In this document: positions 1 through 9,490 of the stretch, in pieces
Position numbering within the stretch: the stretch's first letter is position 1
Layout: each line of letters opens with the position of its first letter
DNA from: Chamaecyparis obtusa
Taxonomy: Eukaryota; Streptophyta; Pinopsida; Cupressales; Cupressaceae
Length of the DNA stretch: 64,000 nt
Assembly (NCBI GenBank): GCA_027943335.1
Contig: BSBK01009275.1
Location: forward strand, 62,001 to 126,000
Reading direction: 5' to 3'
Translations under genes and position numbers: made by a program
The notes under the pieces: generated by a model
The model's input: the letters and a program-made list of their open reading frames with translations, nothing else
What the model was told of the DNA's origin: nothing
The model's database searches: none

Positions 1-267
1 CAGGGTCGAAAACAACACACAGGTCAAAAACATCATGGATTTTCAAAAATATCATGGGTTTTTGACATTGAGGTAGATTTTTTTTTAATTATTTCTAGTA
101 GACTTTAAAACTTGAATAACTTGGGTTTTATGATTCAGCACGTGCAATTTGGACTGGAGCAAGGTGAAACATGAACTACCAGGGGCTAAGGGCACACACC
201 ATGAAAACATTTGCAGGGAAGAGGCCATTTTCATAGGATTTTACAATGACATAAAAATGGACTAATA
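1..267 (-). repeat. Element A 3' LTR, partial
   Basis: The LTR starts on the minus strand at 267. Its first bases are TATTAG rather than the expected TGTTAG, a likely single-base decay of the terminal TG. It matches the start of the 5' LTR (5125 downward) and of the B LTRs. It is preceded by tagagccac, the same sequence that precedes the 3' LTRs of B and D. The rest lies left of the window. Confidence 0.85.
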
Positions 268-445
268 GTGGCTCTAGTTGGGGACGATGGGTAACTTGTG
301 CCCATGCAAGAATTTAGGATTTTTGGAAGAGCAGACCACCCACTGGACAAAAAGGAAGGGACCACAAAAAACATAGGGAATGGGAAGGAAAAAATACACA
401 ACAAGAAAGGGAAAGCTATTTACAAAATTTACAAGATTTACAACT

Positions 446-1936
446 TTACTTGATGGCCCCAGGCCACCAAAATGAAATCAATGACCCTCCTAAATCAATA
501 ATCTGATTCTCATCCACATATGTGATCCACCACCTAAAAATTTTATGATCATCCTGCTGCAAACATATGTGAATAACCATGGGCTGAGAAATGAAACTAT
601 GCTGATCACTGCCCATGTCTTTCCAGTCACAACCACCATATTCATATTCAAATTCCAAGAAGTAGGGAACATCATCTACTTCTTCCTGCTAATTGGAAAG
701 AATAAAAAACTCACCTTGTAATGCATCAGAAAATAAAACATACTGAGCAACATGCATTACAATACAGTTACCTAGCTGAGAAGGACTTGAATCCTCTGAT
801 TTACCTTCATACATTGCCTCAGCCACTGAGCAACTTAGTTCCTCCATGATGTCCTCACTGACTGCATCATGAACCAAGTGAAGGTCTTTTTCACTATTAT
901 ATCTGGCAAAAGAAGAAAAAGGACTTGTATAAAAGACTTGTTCATCACTACAATCTTGATGATAGGAAAACACACTATCATGTGCTTCTACTTCTTCTGC
1001 AGAGTCACTACTAGAGGGGAAAATCTGTATACATGGGTCTTCATGGTCACTTTGAACACTGGCCTCATTATCAGTGTCAAAATTTATATCACAAGGGAGC
1101 TGCAAATAAAAGCCCACACAAGGTGCATACCTTTGGAACTGTTCAGCCAAGAGTGCTGAAATCATTTCACTACTTAGTGGACTTTGAGCTTCATTTTCTT
1201 CTTCATCAACTACATCTCTATCATTGTAAACATCATCCTTGTGAGGAACAAGGATACACATTTCTGGCCTTAGATCATCTTGCGTGAAACAATCTATGCA
1301 GGAATCATCATCTGCATCATATCTAATATTCTACCTTTCACACAAAACATCATCAAACCGAGACAAGAATACTACCCTCTCATGTTGACAAGAAGAAAAA
1401 TCTGCAGACAAAAAAGAAATATTGCCATCCTCAGATTCATCTTCAACATCCTCATATGCACTGATCTTAGAATCAGCTTCATAGTCAACACTCTCTGCAT
1501 AGTGAGAATCAACATCAAAAAGATTGGCCTCTTCATGAACATCATCAGGAGCCACCAGTCTTAGCAATCTTACGTCCTTTGCTAACTGCAAGTTCACCAT
1601 TTTCAACCTTGCTAATTCCTTCTTGAGAGTAGCAACTTTATCAAAATGCTCAACAAACTTAGCTCTCAACACATCCCAACAAGGGATTGAACATGAAAGC
1701 AAGGATAAGAAGTACTTCCTTGCACCATCAGAAAATGTGTGCACAAATAACTTCATGGCAATATCTTCATGTTCAACATCCATATCTCCAAAAATACCCA
1801 TGACAACATCAACATGCTGGCTTGCAAAAATAGATCCACCAGCCATGAATCTCAGCAAGCACTTCCCATCCTCAGTAGAGAACTCATTAGGCACACCTTC
1901 AATGCCATCAAAACAAAAGGGCCTATATTCCTCCAT
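446..1936 (-). pseudogene. Element A Gag-like acidic protein, one frame with two in-frame TAG codons
   Basis: A single minus-strand frame runs from ATG at 1936 to a stop at 446-448, broken by TAG at 1331-1333 and TAG at 689-691. The N-terminal ~110 residues resemble a retrotransposon Gag core: a hydrophobic helical region with ARKYFLSL, then CWDVLRAKFVEHFDK followed by a short heptad-like stretch. The middle is very rich in Asp, Glu and Ser. The last ~70 codons (Trp/Cys-rich, GCDW, MGSDQHSF, IHICLQQ, WPG end) are closely matched in element B. No zinc knuckle or pol motif is seen. Function beyond a Gag-like structural role is unknown. The second TAG has a counterpart at the same place in B, so it may be a family feature rather than random damage. 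Confidence 0.7.
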
Positions 1937-1956
1937 GAGGAACTACCCACAAACAC

Positions 1957-2184
1957 TCATCCCTTTACAGTAGTGCTACACACTTGATAGGGAAACATTT
2001 TTAATAAGAGAATACCTGAAAGTTTTGCAGCAGAAGACCTTTGGCTAGAAGCAGGGTAGATATAGAGCTCACCTTGAAGCTCCATCAAATTTTGATAGTG
2101 TAGAGTCACCACCTCCTTGAGAGAAAAATAATTCATTATTTCTTCTTTCAACAAACACAAAACTACACCAGGTATAACATGCAT
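1957..2184 (-). other. Element A leader with short conserved peptide and splice-donor-like site
   Basis: A short minus-strand reading frame between the primer site and the main ORF contains MELQGELYIYP and SQRSSAAKLSG. Element B has MELQDELK and STRSSAARLPG in the matching place (about 11168-11250). In both copies the block ends at cag followed by gtattc or gtactt, a good splice-donor shape. The main ORF of A starts about 80 bp further on, just after gtttgtgggtag, an acceptor-like site. A small spliced leader exon is possible but unproven. Confidence 0.35.
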
Positions 2185-2298
2185 TGTTTATCAAAAGATG
2201 CACTGATCAAATAGAGACAAATCAAAGCCACCACTCACAACTAGGTGAGAAAATTTTAGCAAATGCTTTATTTTTATATCTGAATCTTTTCTAGACTC

Positions 2299-2439
2299 TC
2301 CCCAGCAGAGTCACCATTTTTTTGGTGACTCGGATGGGAAAATCAATCTAGTCAATAAAGATATTGCAAAATTTTGAAATAACCAGAGATTCTAACAGAT
2401 AAACTTCATTTTCATTGTTCTTCCTAGCAGAGTCACCAT
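2299..2439 (-). promoter_or_regulatory. Element A primer-binding site, apparently duplicated
   Basis: At 2423-2439 the minus strand reads atggtgactctgctagg, three bases inside the end of the 5' LTR, where a tRNA primer site should be. A second, better copy (tggtgactctgctgggga) lies at 2299-2316. Element B has a single site of this type directly after its LTR. The 2299 copy is followed by a short palindrome, agtcacca-tttttt-tggtgact. Confidence 0.6.
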
Positions 2440-2441
2440 TT

Positions 2442-5125
2442 TGTTGGCTGTTAAACTTGTTCCCACATGGTGCCAGGTTTACACTATGATTCACAAACTG
2501 GTTAGTCTTCGCTCCAAAGTTTGACAGGAAAACAGTGCCAATTGATGAGGACCGAGGGCATCCTCCTGCTTTGAGCTCCACATCACTCAGGTGAGTATTA
2601 CCTTATCTGCACACTGATGACTCTTCTTGATGACTGAAAGGCCTGCAGATGTATTATTATGGAATAGCTACTAGACTCCCATAGGTATCTTGTACCCCAA
2701 TGAAACTAAATCTGATGCAATAACCTGCTTGCATACAATGAGTCTGAAAACTAGAGACCTACACTAACAACAAGAAAGGGAAAGGGTGGGACTGAAGGAA
2801 AATGATTTGAATGGAGTTTGAAGGGACCCTTGAGATACCCTAAATCTCTGATACACCAGTGCCTTATCCAATGGGCCACAGAGTCAAATACAATATTGCA
2901 AGGGATAGCTATGAAACAAGAAAATAATATACTCAATGTGTTGATGCCTAACATCAATCACACACCATAACCAAACCTCAACTTAGTTTCCACCTGTGTA
3001 TTCAAATATGTTATTACCCATCAAAAGATTTTGACCCTCCCCTTAGAAGAGACCTATGAATAAATAATACATTAACCAACATCCACTGGACGACAAGCAT
3101 GACCTATCCTTGATATTTCAACTCATACATACATGAATACTAACCCTAAACCAGTCATCTCTACGAAGACAACTCCACTTGCAAGCACACAGGCAGTGCA
3201 AATAGAAAAACTAGACACCTTTGATGTATGATTAATGAATCCAGAGTTCAAATGGAGATAGTTTGGTAATAGTAAAAATATATTAAATTCTCATACATAA
3301 CACAAGTCTGTTACAATATGCATTGTATTCTCTCAACCACCAAGGAAAGAAGAATACTCTATATGCAAAGAGAAGGAGAAAAATCTATAGGAAAAGGACC
3401 CTTCACTAGAACTGACAAAATTTAGAACCCTCGACAAGTCAAAAATTTGACACTTTATACCATTAGCTACCTTGGAAACCCATAACAAGTTGCAACAAGC
3501 TATGGATAGCTAAGGCTAGGGTTTCACCCACCAAACCCATTCAAATAGTCACAAAAATTTACTACAGGGGCAGGAAACACAAGCAGCCTAGAGAAAACAA
3601 ATCTCTAGCAGATCAACAATCATGAAAAGCTGTGAGCTCAGCATAGTACATGAGGAATGCCATTAAAATCAGTACAAACAGCCACCTGCAAACACACCTC
3701 GAGCAGAAAATAGTCCCTCATATGGCACAAAAGTCTCTACAAATAAGAAACAGGCCTCTGGACCACACTGCAAATGATAAACCAATCACTTCTCACCAAA
3801 CAGGGCCATTTCTGCATTGAATTCCATAAAAAGGGTACCCTCTATCGCTGGAAAATCACAAAAATTCAAATTCAAACTACAACGGTTACTTATTTGGCAC
3901 CAGCAGTGAGTCGATGGTTAAAATTTAAACCTTTATCAAATTTATATCCCCACCGTCCGATCAATCTCCCTTTGCAAGCTTTACATTTTGAACCCATCAG
4001 ACATCTCGGGTTAACTCCACAACGGTGATGGACAATAGTTTGTCACATGATCGCATAGCATGAAGATGAGCTATGCGATCATGTGACAACCTACTAACAC
4101 TACAACCACTACCCGCCCCTTTGGGAAGATCAGATGGTGGTCACATGATCGCAAAGGGGAGGAAGATTCCTTGTGATCTTGCAGCCACTGTAGATCTCCC
4201 CTGCAATGTCATTCCACCTAAGAAAATTGGGCCCACCATCATGTGACCTTGCGACTAAAGCAGAATAAACCACCAGCCAAGTTGCCAAATGTTGAGGCCT
4301 TAACTGCCAGAATCAAGCGACAAGGAGATAACCATTAGTCGCCAGGTCACGGAATGAAAACTTAACCGCCAAGTAAGTGAACACCACAGAAGACTGGGAC
4401 CCATGCGGACACGTGGCAAATGGTCACATGATCACATGTCAGGAAACTCTGACATGCGGCCATGCGACAACCAATCAGGAGGAGTCCACTAACCAACCAC
4501 CAAACATTCAGTGACCATGCGACCAACCGCCCACCAGGTCATTGAATGTTAGCTGATAACCGCTAAACACTTGGAGATCACGCAACTAATAGTCACTGAG
4601 TCGTTGAAGGTTAGGCACCTAACTGCCAGAAATAAGAGATTGCATGACAACATAGTCGCTAGGTCACCAAATAGGAGATGTAACCACCAGGAGATTTGGA
4701 GAATCAGTGACATAGCCATGCAAGGACTGGGCCCCACCATCCATCGCACCTGCACAGTTAAGACCAAGGTAAAAAATATAGAGTTTTTGACACAGAGGAA
4801 AACTAGAAACACATAGAGTTTTTGACTCCAAAGGATAAGCGCACAAAAATAGGAAGCACAGGGTCAAAAACAACACACAAGTCAAAAACATCATGGATTT
4901 TCAAAAATATCGTGGTTTTTCGACACTGAGGCAAATTTTTTTAAAATTGTTTCTAGCAGACTTTAAAACTTGAATAACTTAAGTTTTATGATTCAGCACA
5001 TGCAATTTGGACTAGAGCAAGGTGAAACATGAACTACCAGGGGCTAAGGGCACACACCATGAAAAAATTTGCAGGGAAGAGGCCATTTTCATAAGATTTT
5101 GCAATGACATGAAAATAGACTAACA
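2442..5125 (-). repeat. Element A 5' LTR (2684 bp)
   Basis: The minus strand starts TGTTAGTCTATTTTCATG at 5125 and ends CCAACA at 2442, next to the primer site. It is homologous to the 3.04-kb LTRs of element B but shorter, with three rather than six 46-bp palindromes. Around 3430-3560 it shares a block (caagtcaaaaatttgaca ... gggtttcacccacc) with the D LTR at 60835-60975. A TATA-like ggatataaa lies near 3941-3949 on the minus strand. Confidence 0.87.
4042..4468 (-). repeat. Three 46-bp palindromic modules in the A LTR (4042-4087, 4140-4185, 4423-4468)
   Basis: Each module is exactly 46 bp. 4042-4087 has perfect 18-bp arms (gtcacatgatcgcatagc and its complement) around a 10-base loop. 4140-4185 and 4423-4468 have imperfect arms; in the latter the inner stem is catgtcag / ctgacatg instead of catagc / gctatg. 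The palindromes lie in the presumed U3 part of the LTR. Confidence 0.9.
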
Positions 5126-5330
5126 CAGCCCTCATGATTTTAAAAGCAGTAGTCCTAGGGGAAAAGTGACCTCCAGAAGGTCCATCATGAAATTCAAATA
5201 GGATATCAGCTATCTTTTCTGAATCTATGCATCTTAAAAGGGCACCATTGTGATCCTTTCTAAAAAGAACTTCATCTATCAGCATAAAAAGAACATATTG
5301 TAACCTATAATACCTCCTTTTTGCTCAATC
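5126..5330 (-). pseudogene. Element C integrase, N-terminal zinc-binding part, truncated by A
   Basis: The minus-strand frame contains LFRKDHNGALLRCI, then FHDGPSGGHFSPRTTAFKIMRA. The H...GGH spacing and the TAxKI(M/L)RA end are typical of the HHCC zinc-binding domain of Gypsy integrases. At 5126 the frame passes straight into the LTR of element A, so the zinc-finger cysteines and the catalytic core are cut off. Any residues read beyond that point are LTR, not integrase. Confidence 0.78.
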
Positions 5331-5399
5331 CAAACTTGCAAGACATTGTCCTATCTTCAAATAATTGATCATATTAGGCAACCAGCTTGTTGCCTTAGC

Positions 5400-6707
5400 T
5401 TATTCTTCTGTAGAATGCACTACCAGAGATGCATCTATTTGCTCTGATTTCTTTGAACTTTCATCTTCTACCAAATGCTCACAAAGACCTCTTCCTCTAA
5501 ATAGCTTGGTAGTTTGAATATCTATGTCATATTCCATCATCTTGGTGATACAACTAGCTCTTTTCTCATTTAGATCTTTGGAAAGCAAAAAATTTTTGAC
5601 ACTTGGATGAGTAACCTTCAAGTGTACCTTGCTATGGGTCAATAGATATCTAAACTTTTTAAGGATCTTTATCACAGTAAGTACATGTTTCTCTACAAAA
5701 GAGTACCTCTGTTCATACTCTTCTAAACCTTTGCTAAAGAAATCAATAGGCTGCTCCAATCCATTTGAATTTTCTTGAGTTAGCATTATAGATACAACAT
5801 CATGACCTCCATAAGCATAAAGTATAAAATCCTTACTAAAATTTGGGTTTAGGAGAGTAGGGCCTTCTGTTAAGACCTCTTTGATAGCTTGGAAGTTGAC
5901 TTTGCCTTCTTTGGTCCAAGTAAAAGCTGAACTCTTCTTTAACATGGCTGTCAAAGGCTTAAGTAAATCTGCAATGTTAGGCAAGAACTTTCTAACAAAA
6001 TTAATCTTTCCTATGAAAGATTGGAGACTTTTCTTGTGATGTGGTAGGGGTAGCTCTAGGATATCTGCAATTCTCTCAAGATCTACTATGATCCCTTATT
6101 TGGATACTACATATCCTAGCAATTTTCCTTCATGAACTACAAAGAAACACTTCTTGGGATTAAGAGATATCCCAAACTATCTACACCTTTCAAAAATCTT
6201 CCTTAAATGTTTGATATGATCTACTGCATGCTTTGAATAGATAGTTATGTCATCTAATTAGACCAACACAAACTTGTACATGAGGCTCTTAAAGGCCATA
6301 TCTATTGCCTTTTGAAATGTAGCACCTGCATTTGACAAACCAAAGAGCATCTTTTGATAAGCCATGGTTCCCCACTTAGTTGTAAACATAGTCTTGTATT
6401 GATCCTCTTCATTTACTAAGATCTGATTATATCCTGAATAGCCATCCAATAATGAAAATCTCTCAGATCCAAAGACACATTGTAAGATTTGTTCCATAGA
6501 GGGTAATGGATGGTGGTCTTTTAATGAAGCTTTGTTAAGATCCCTGAAGTCAACACATAACCTTAACTCCCCATTCTTCTTCCTGACAGGAACAAGGTTG
6601 GAAACCCAACTAATATGCTTGATGGGGTAGATGATACCACTTTCTATTAATTTGAGCACTTCTTTATGCATAAGTTGCTCAAGCTTGGGATTAACAAGCC
6701 TTTGTTT
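5400..6707 (-). pseudogene. Element C reverse transcriptase and RNase H
   Basis: Minus strand. The RT begins near 6671 (MHKEVLKLIESGIIYPI), with VPVRKKNGELRLCVDFRDLN, FSLLDGYSGYNQI and MLFGLSNAGATFQKA, all standard Gypsy RT blocks. The active-site box, normally YLDD, here has a TAA stop in place of the Tyr codon at about 6257, immediately before LDD. RT thumb and RNase H follow (FVRKFLPNIADLLKPLT; FILYAYGG for the usual FxLxTDAS, so a catalytic Asp is lost; QPIDFFSKGL; YSFVEKHVL). Further stops lie between 5985 and 6257. The copy is dead but clearly recognisable. RT type and neighbours place it in the Gypsy superfamily, Tat-like. Confidence 0.88.
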
Positions 6708-7124
6708 CTACCTTACTAGTTTGGCATTAGGTTCTAATTCAATAGGGTGTTGGGCAAGGGCAAGATCAAAACCTTTGAGGTCCTCATATTCCCATGCAAA
6801 GACATCACTAAATTCTTTGAATAATTGGGTATAAGCTTGCTTTTCGAATTTAGTGTTCACTTTTCCAAATTGTAGGCTCTTATCTGGTTCCAACTCTAGT
6901 TCAACATAGTGTTCTTGTTGGACTGCAAGGCCAACTTTATTTTTCTTGACTTCATCATCCTTGTTGAAGATAGTCTCTAAGGTGACAAGACCTCTAGGCA
7001 TATTATTAGACTTAAGTTGTATTACTTGATCACCATAACTTTGTGATAGCCTATCTTGATTGTACTCTGAAAAAACATCTTCTTCAAACAAGAATTGCAA
7101 AAATTTTTCATCATTGTCAAACAC
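6708..7124 (-). pseudogene. Element C linker between RNase H-like domain and RT
   Basis: The minus-strand frame opens with VFDNDEKFLQFL and ends with FKEFSDVFAWEYEDLKGFD, PIELEPNAKLVR, the usual run-up to a plant Gypsy RT (FxDVFAWxYxDxxG). It is in frame with the upstream RNase H-like part across a TAA at 7125-7127 and with the RT across a TAG at 6708-6710. The middle is charged and of unknown role. Confidence 0.75.
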
Positions 7125-7929
7125 TTACCAATTGACATCATTATTAGGAATAGATAGTTTGACAATCACTTTGATATGCTGTTGATCTATTCCATTTGAA
7201 ATGCTATTTGGAATGTCATACTGAGATCCAACAACAGCTAACCTATTTTCATTTTGATTTAACTTTCTAGGGATGGCAACAATATTGAAAGCACAAAAAT
7301 TTTCAATTGCATCCCAAACTCTATGTTTGTATGCTCTCAAGGTGTCATTCTTGGTTGCACTTATCCCTCTTACTTGGCTGACAACTAATTCACTATCACC
7401 ATAAACTTTTAGGGCTTTAAGCCCTCTTTTTCTAGCTCATTCTAGTCCATTGACTATACTTTCATACTCTACAGTGTTGCTAGTGCAGGAGAAACTGAAT
7501 CTAAAGGTTGTATAATACCTTTCTCCTCTTGGAGACACTAGCATAGCACCACCACCAGAACTATGTCTACTTCTAACTCCATCAAAAAATAGTTCCCAAA
7601 CCTGATTACTCTGATCCTCTAAATCAGTGTCTTCCTTGAAAAAGGTTGGTTCTATGGATCCACTTTCTTGTATCAAATAAATTCCCAAACCAAAATCCCA
7701 AACAAGGCTTTCTTGGGCTTCCAAAGCTCTTCCATCTAAAAGAATATCAGGGATACTTTCTATCTTTGTGCTTGCTTCACTAATAGTTTTGAAGTCTCTG
7801 TTATCAAATATAAGGCAATTTTTATTGATAAAATTGGATACATATGGCTTTATATGGTGTGCTACTAATGGTTCTGATTTAATGGTGACTTTGGTCCCAT
7901 ACCTTGTATGAAATAGCATGTGAGACCAG
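7125..7929 (-). pseudogene. Element C RNase H-like domain located before RT
   Basis: Minus strand. Motifs in order: ELFFDGVRSRHSSGGGAM (first Asp), NTVEYESIVNGLE (Glu), then, after an in-frame TGA at 7437-7439, VYGDSELVVSQV (second Asp), and IPRKLNQNENRLAVVGSQ near the end. The first three acidic positions fit an RNase H1-type fold. The last, usually N..ADxLA, reads NQNENRLA, so the final Asp looks replaced by Asn. This is separate from the ordinary RNase H that follows the RT, giving the element two RNase H-like domains, as known for the plant Tat clade (archaeal-type RNase H). Element B interrupts the same frame at 7929/16014. Confidence 0.78.
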
Positions 7930-8417
7930 TGTTAGTCCATTTTCCTATCATTGCAAAATCTTATGAAAATAGCCTATTTCCTTGCAAGTTTTCTTGAAGT
8001 GCTCTTAGCCCCGTGTTCTCCAATGTTTCACCTTTCTCCAGTCCAAATTAGACATGCTGAATCGCCAAATCTAAAAAGTTATTCAAGTTTTAAAGTTTGC
8101 TAGAAATAATTTCAAAATCTACCACAGTGTCGAAAACCCACAGTGTTTCTAAAAATTCATGATGTTTTCGATATGTTTGAAAACCTTTGTTGTTTTTGAC
8201 CTTGTGCCTTCCATCTTTGGTGCACTTATCTTTTAGTCTGCATGGAAACTCTGTGTTTTTGGTCTTTCACTGTGTCAAGCCTTGTGTGTTTTTGATCTTT
8301 TCCATCGAAAACCCTGTGTGTTTTTGACCACACAGTTTCCTATTTGCTGGTGTTCCCTAACTGCACAAGTGCAATGGGTGGTGGACCTAGGTTTTCAAAG
8401 TCTCTTCCTGATTGGTT

Positions 8418-9475
8418 GTTGCATGGCCTCATGTCAGACTTTTCTGACATGCAATCATGTGACTGCTTGCCACCTGTCCGCATGGGTCCAGTTCTTCCAG
8501 TTGTTCTACTTGGCTGGCAGTTATGTCTTCATTCCGTGACTTGGCGACTTGTGGTTATCTCCTGATCGCTAGTTTCTGGCAGTTAATCCCTTAGCATTCA
8601 GTGACTTGGCGGGCAGTCTATTTTTGTTTAGTCATGCAATCTCTTCATTCTTGGTGGTTAGCGGCTAGTATCTCATGACCTAGTGGGTGGTTAGTCACGT
8701 AGTCGCTGAATGCTTGGCGGTTGGTCCGTGGGTCCCTACTTCTTTTCATTACCCGGTGTCAGAGATTGAAGATCTATGATCAGCATGTGATCGCATGGAA
8801 TATTCTCACCCCATGCGATCATGTGCCCACCATCTGATTGGGTGCTGATGGGTTTGGTGATGTGGGCCCGCTGTCAATGGTGGTGATGTGGTGGCCTTTG
8901 GTTGGCTGTCGCATGATCGCATAGCCCAATTTTTGGCTATGTGATCATGTGATCAATTGACATGTGTCCTTGGGGCCTGGTGGTAGGTGGTAGTATGGAA
9001 TCCATGGTGGTGATGTGCTAAGTTCGGATTGGTTGCCGGTATGCCCGATGGCAGGGGGTTTGCGGTGGGACCTATGTTTGCAGTGCCCGACAATGTTTGG
9101 CATTCGGCGGTGAATGCTAATGGTTAGTCGCGTGTTTGCATAGCCTTTTTCAAAGCTATGTGGTCATGTGACTGATGTTTTACGTTAAGACTTAGCGGTA
9201 GCGGTTGTGCTCGCAGTTTTGGATTGCAGGTTGTCGCATGTTCACATAGCCCGTCCCCGGGATATGCAATCATGCAACTAACCGTCTTACGTTGCGGTTG
9301 TGGAGTTAGAGTGGGTCCACTATGTGGGTCTTGCTGGTGTGCTTAATTTGGATTGGTCAGTGACTGCTGGTGGGGCCGAGGACTTCTCAGGGTGGTTTGC
9401 AGTTGGCATTGCGCAGTTAAGAAGCCACAGTCGCATGATCGCAAAGGTTAGTTTGGTGCCTTGCGATCATGTCAC
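8418..9475 (+). repeat. Six 46-bp palindromic modules in the B 5' LTR
   Basis: Modules at 8418-8463, 8782-8827, 8908-8953, 9127-9172, 9233-9278 and 9430-9475, each exactly 46 bp, with arms close to gtcgcatgatcgca and tgcgatcatgcgac. Spacing between modules is irregular (about 55 to 319 bp), so this is not a simple tandem array. Inner stems differ by module but mostly remain complementary (catgtcag/ctgacatg, catgg/ccatg, catagc/gctatg, aaagg/cctt). The arms of 8908 and 9127 carry a few mismatches. Confidence 0.92.
8539..8740 (+). repeat. Degenerate short repeats in the B LTR (gtgacttggcg-type)
   Basis: Between the first and second palindromes, the motif gtgac(c/t)tggcgg and related tggcggttagt pieces recur every few tens of bases (gtgacttggcga, agtgacttggcgggc, catgacctagtgggt, gcttggcggttggt). 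Reverse-complement relatives occur in the A LTR (about 4300-4640), the C LTR (about 19840-20010 and 20630-20740) and the D LTR (about 61385-61690). Confidence 0.6.
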
Positions 9476-9483
9476 CAACCACA

Positions 9484-9490
9484 TATATAG
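9484..9490 (+). promoter_or_regulatory. TATA box of the B 5' LTR
   Basis: The sequence acatatatagcc gives TATATAG at 9484-9490, starting 8 bp after the last 46-bp palindrome. The same arrangement occurs in the 3' LTR (14528-14534, 8 bp after 14519). Upstream position of the palindromes relative to the TATA box places them in U3. Confidence 0.65.

Larger units (their letters stand above)
1..5125 (-). mobile_element. Element A: non-autonomous Gypsy-like LTR element (3' LTR cut by window edge)
   Basis: Read on the minus strand: 5' LTR (5125 to 2442), primer-binding region, a Gag-like acidic ORF (1936 to 446), then the beginning of a 3' LTR (267 to 1). The two LTR copies match from their starts, for example the segment at 4858-4930 repeats at 1-75. 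No protease, RT or integrase is present. The element cuts the integrase of host element C at 5125/5126. The bases next to its 5' LTR are cagcc; the partner TSD lies outside the window. It is a sister of element B, which lies in opposite orientation. Confidence 0.88.
5126..7929 (-). mobile_element. Element C, downstream piece: Tat-like Gypsy pol
   Basis: Minus-strand Gypsy sequence lying between insertions A and B. It holds the later part of pol: RNase H-like domain, linker, RT, RNase H and the start of integrase. Its upstream piece resumes at 16014, on the other side of B, with the 5-bp ACCAG duplicated at both junctions (7925-7929 and 16014-16018). The remainder of integrase and the 3' LTR are beyond insertion A and outside the window. 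Confidence 0.88.

Noticed and set aside
4042..4087. The perfect 18-bp-arm palindrome as a microRNA precursor
   Set aside because: A 46-nt hairpin is too short for a plant pre-miRNA.
5034..5125. Continuation of C integrase left of 5126
   Set aside because: The frame stays open by chance, but the bases belong to the LTR of A.
8418..9475. 46-bp repeats as a CRISPR array
   Set aside because: Spacing is irregular, the units are palindromes in LTRs, and the genome is plant; no cas genes.
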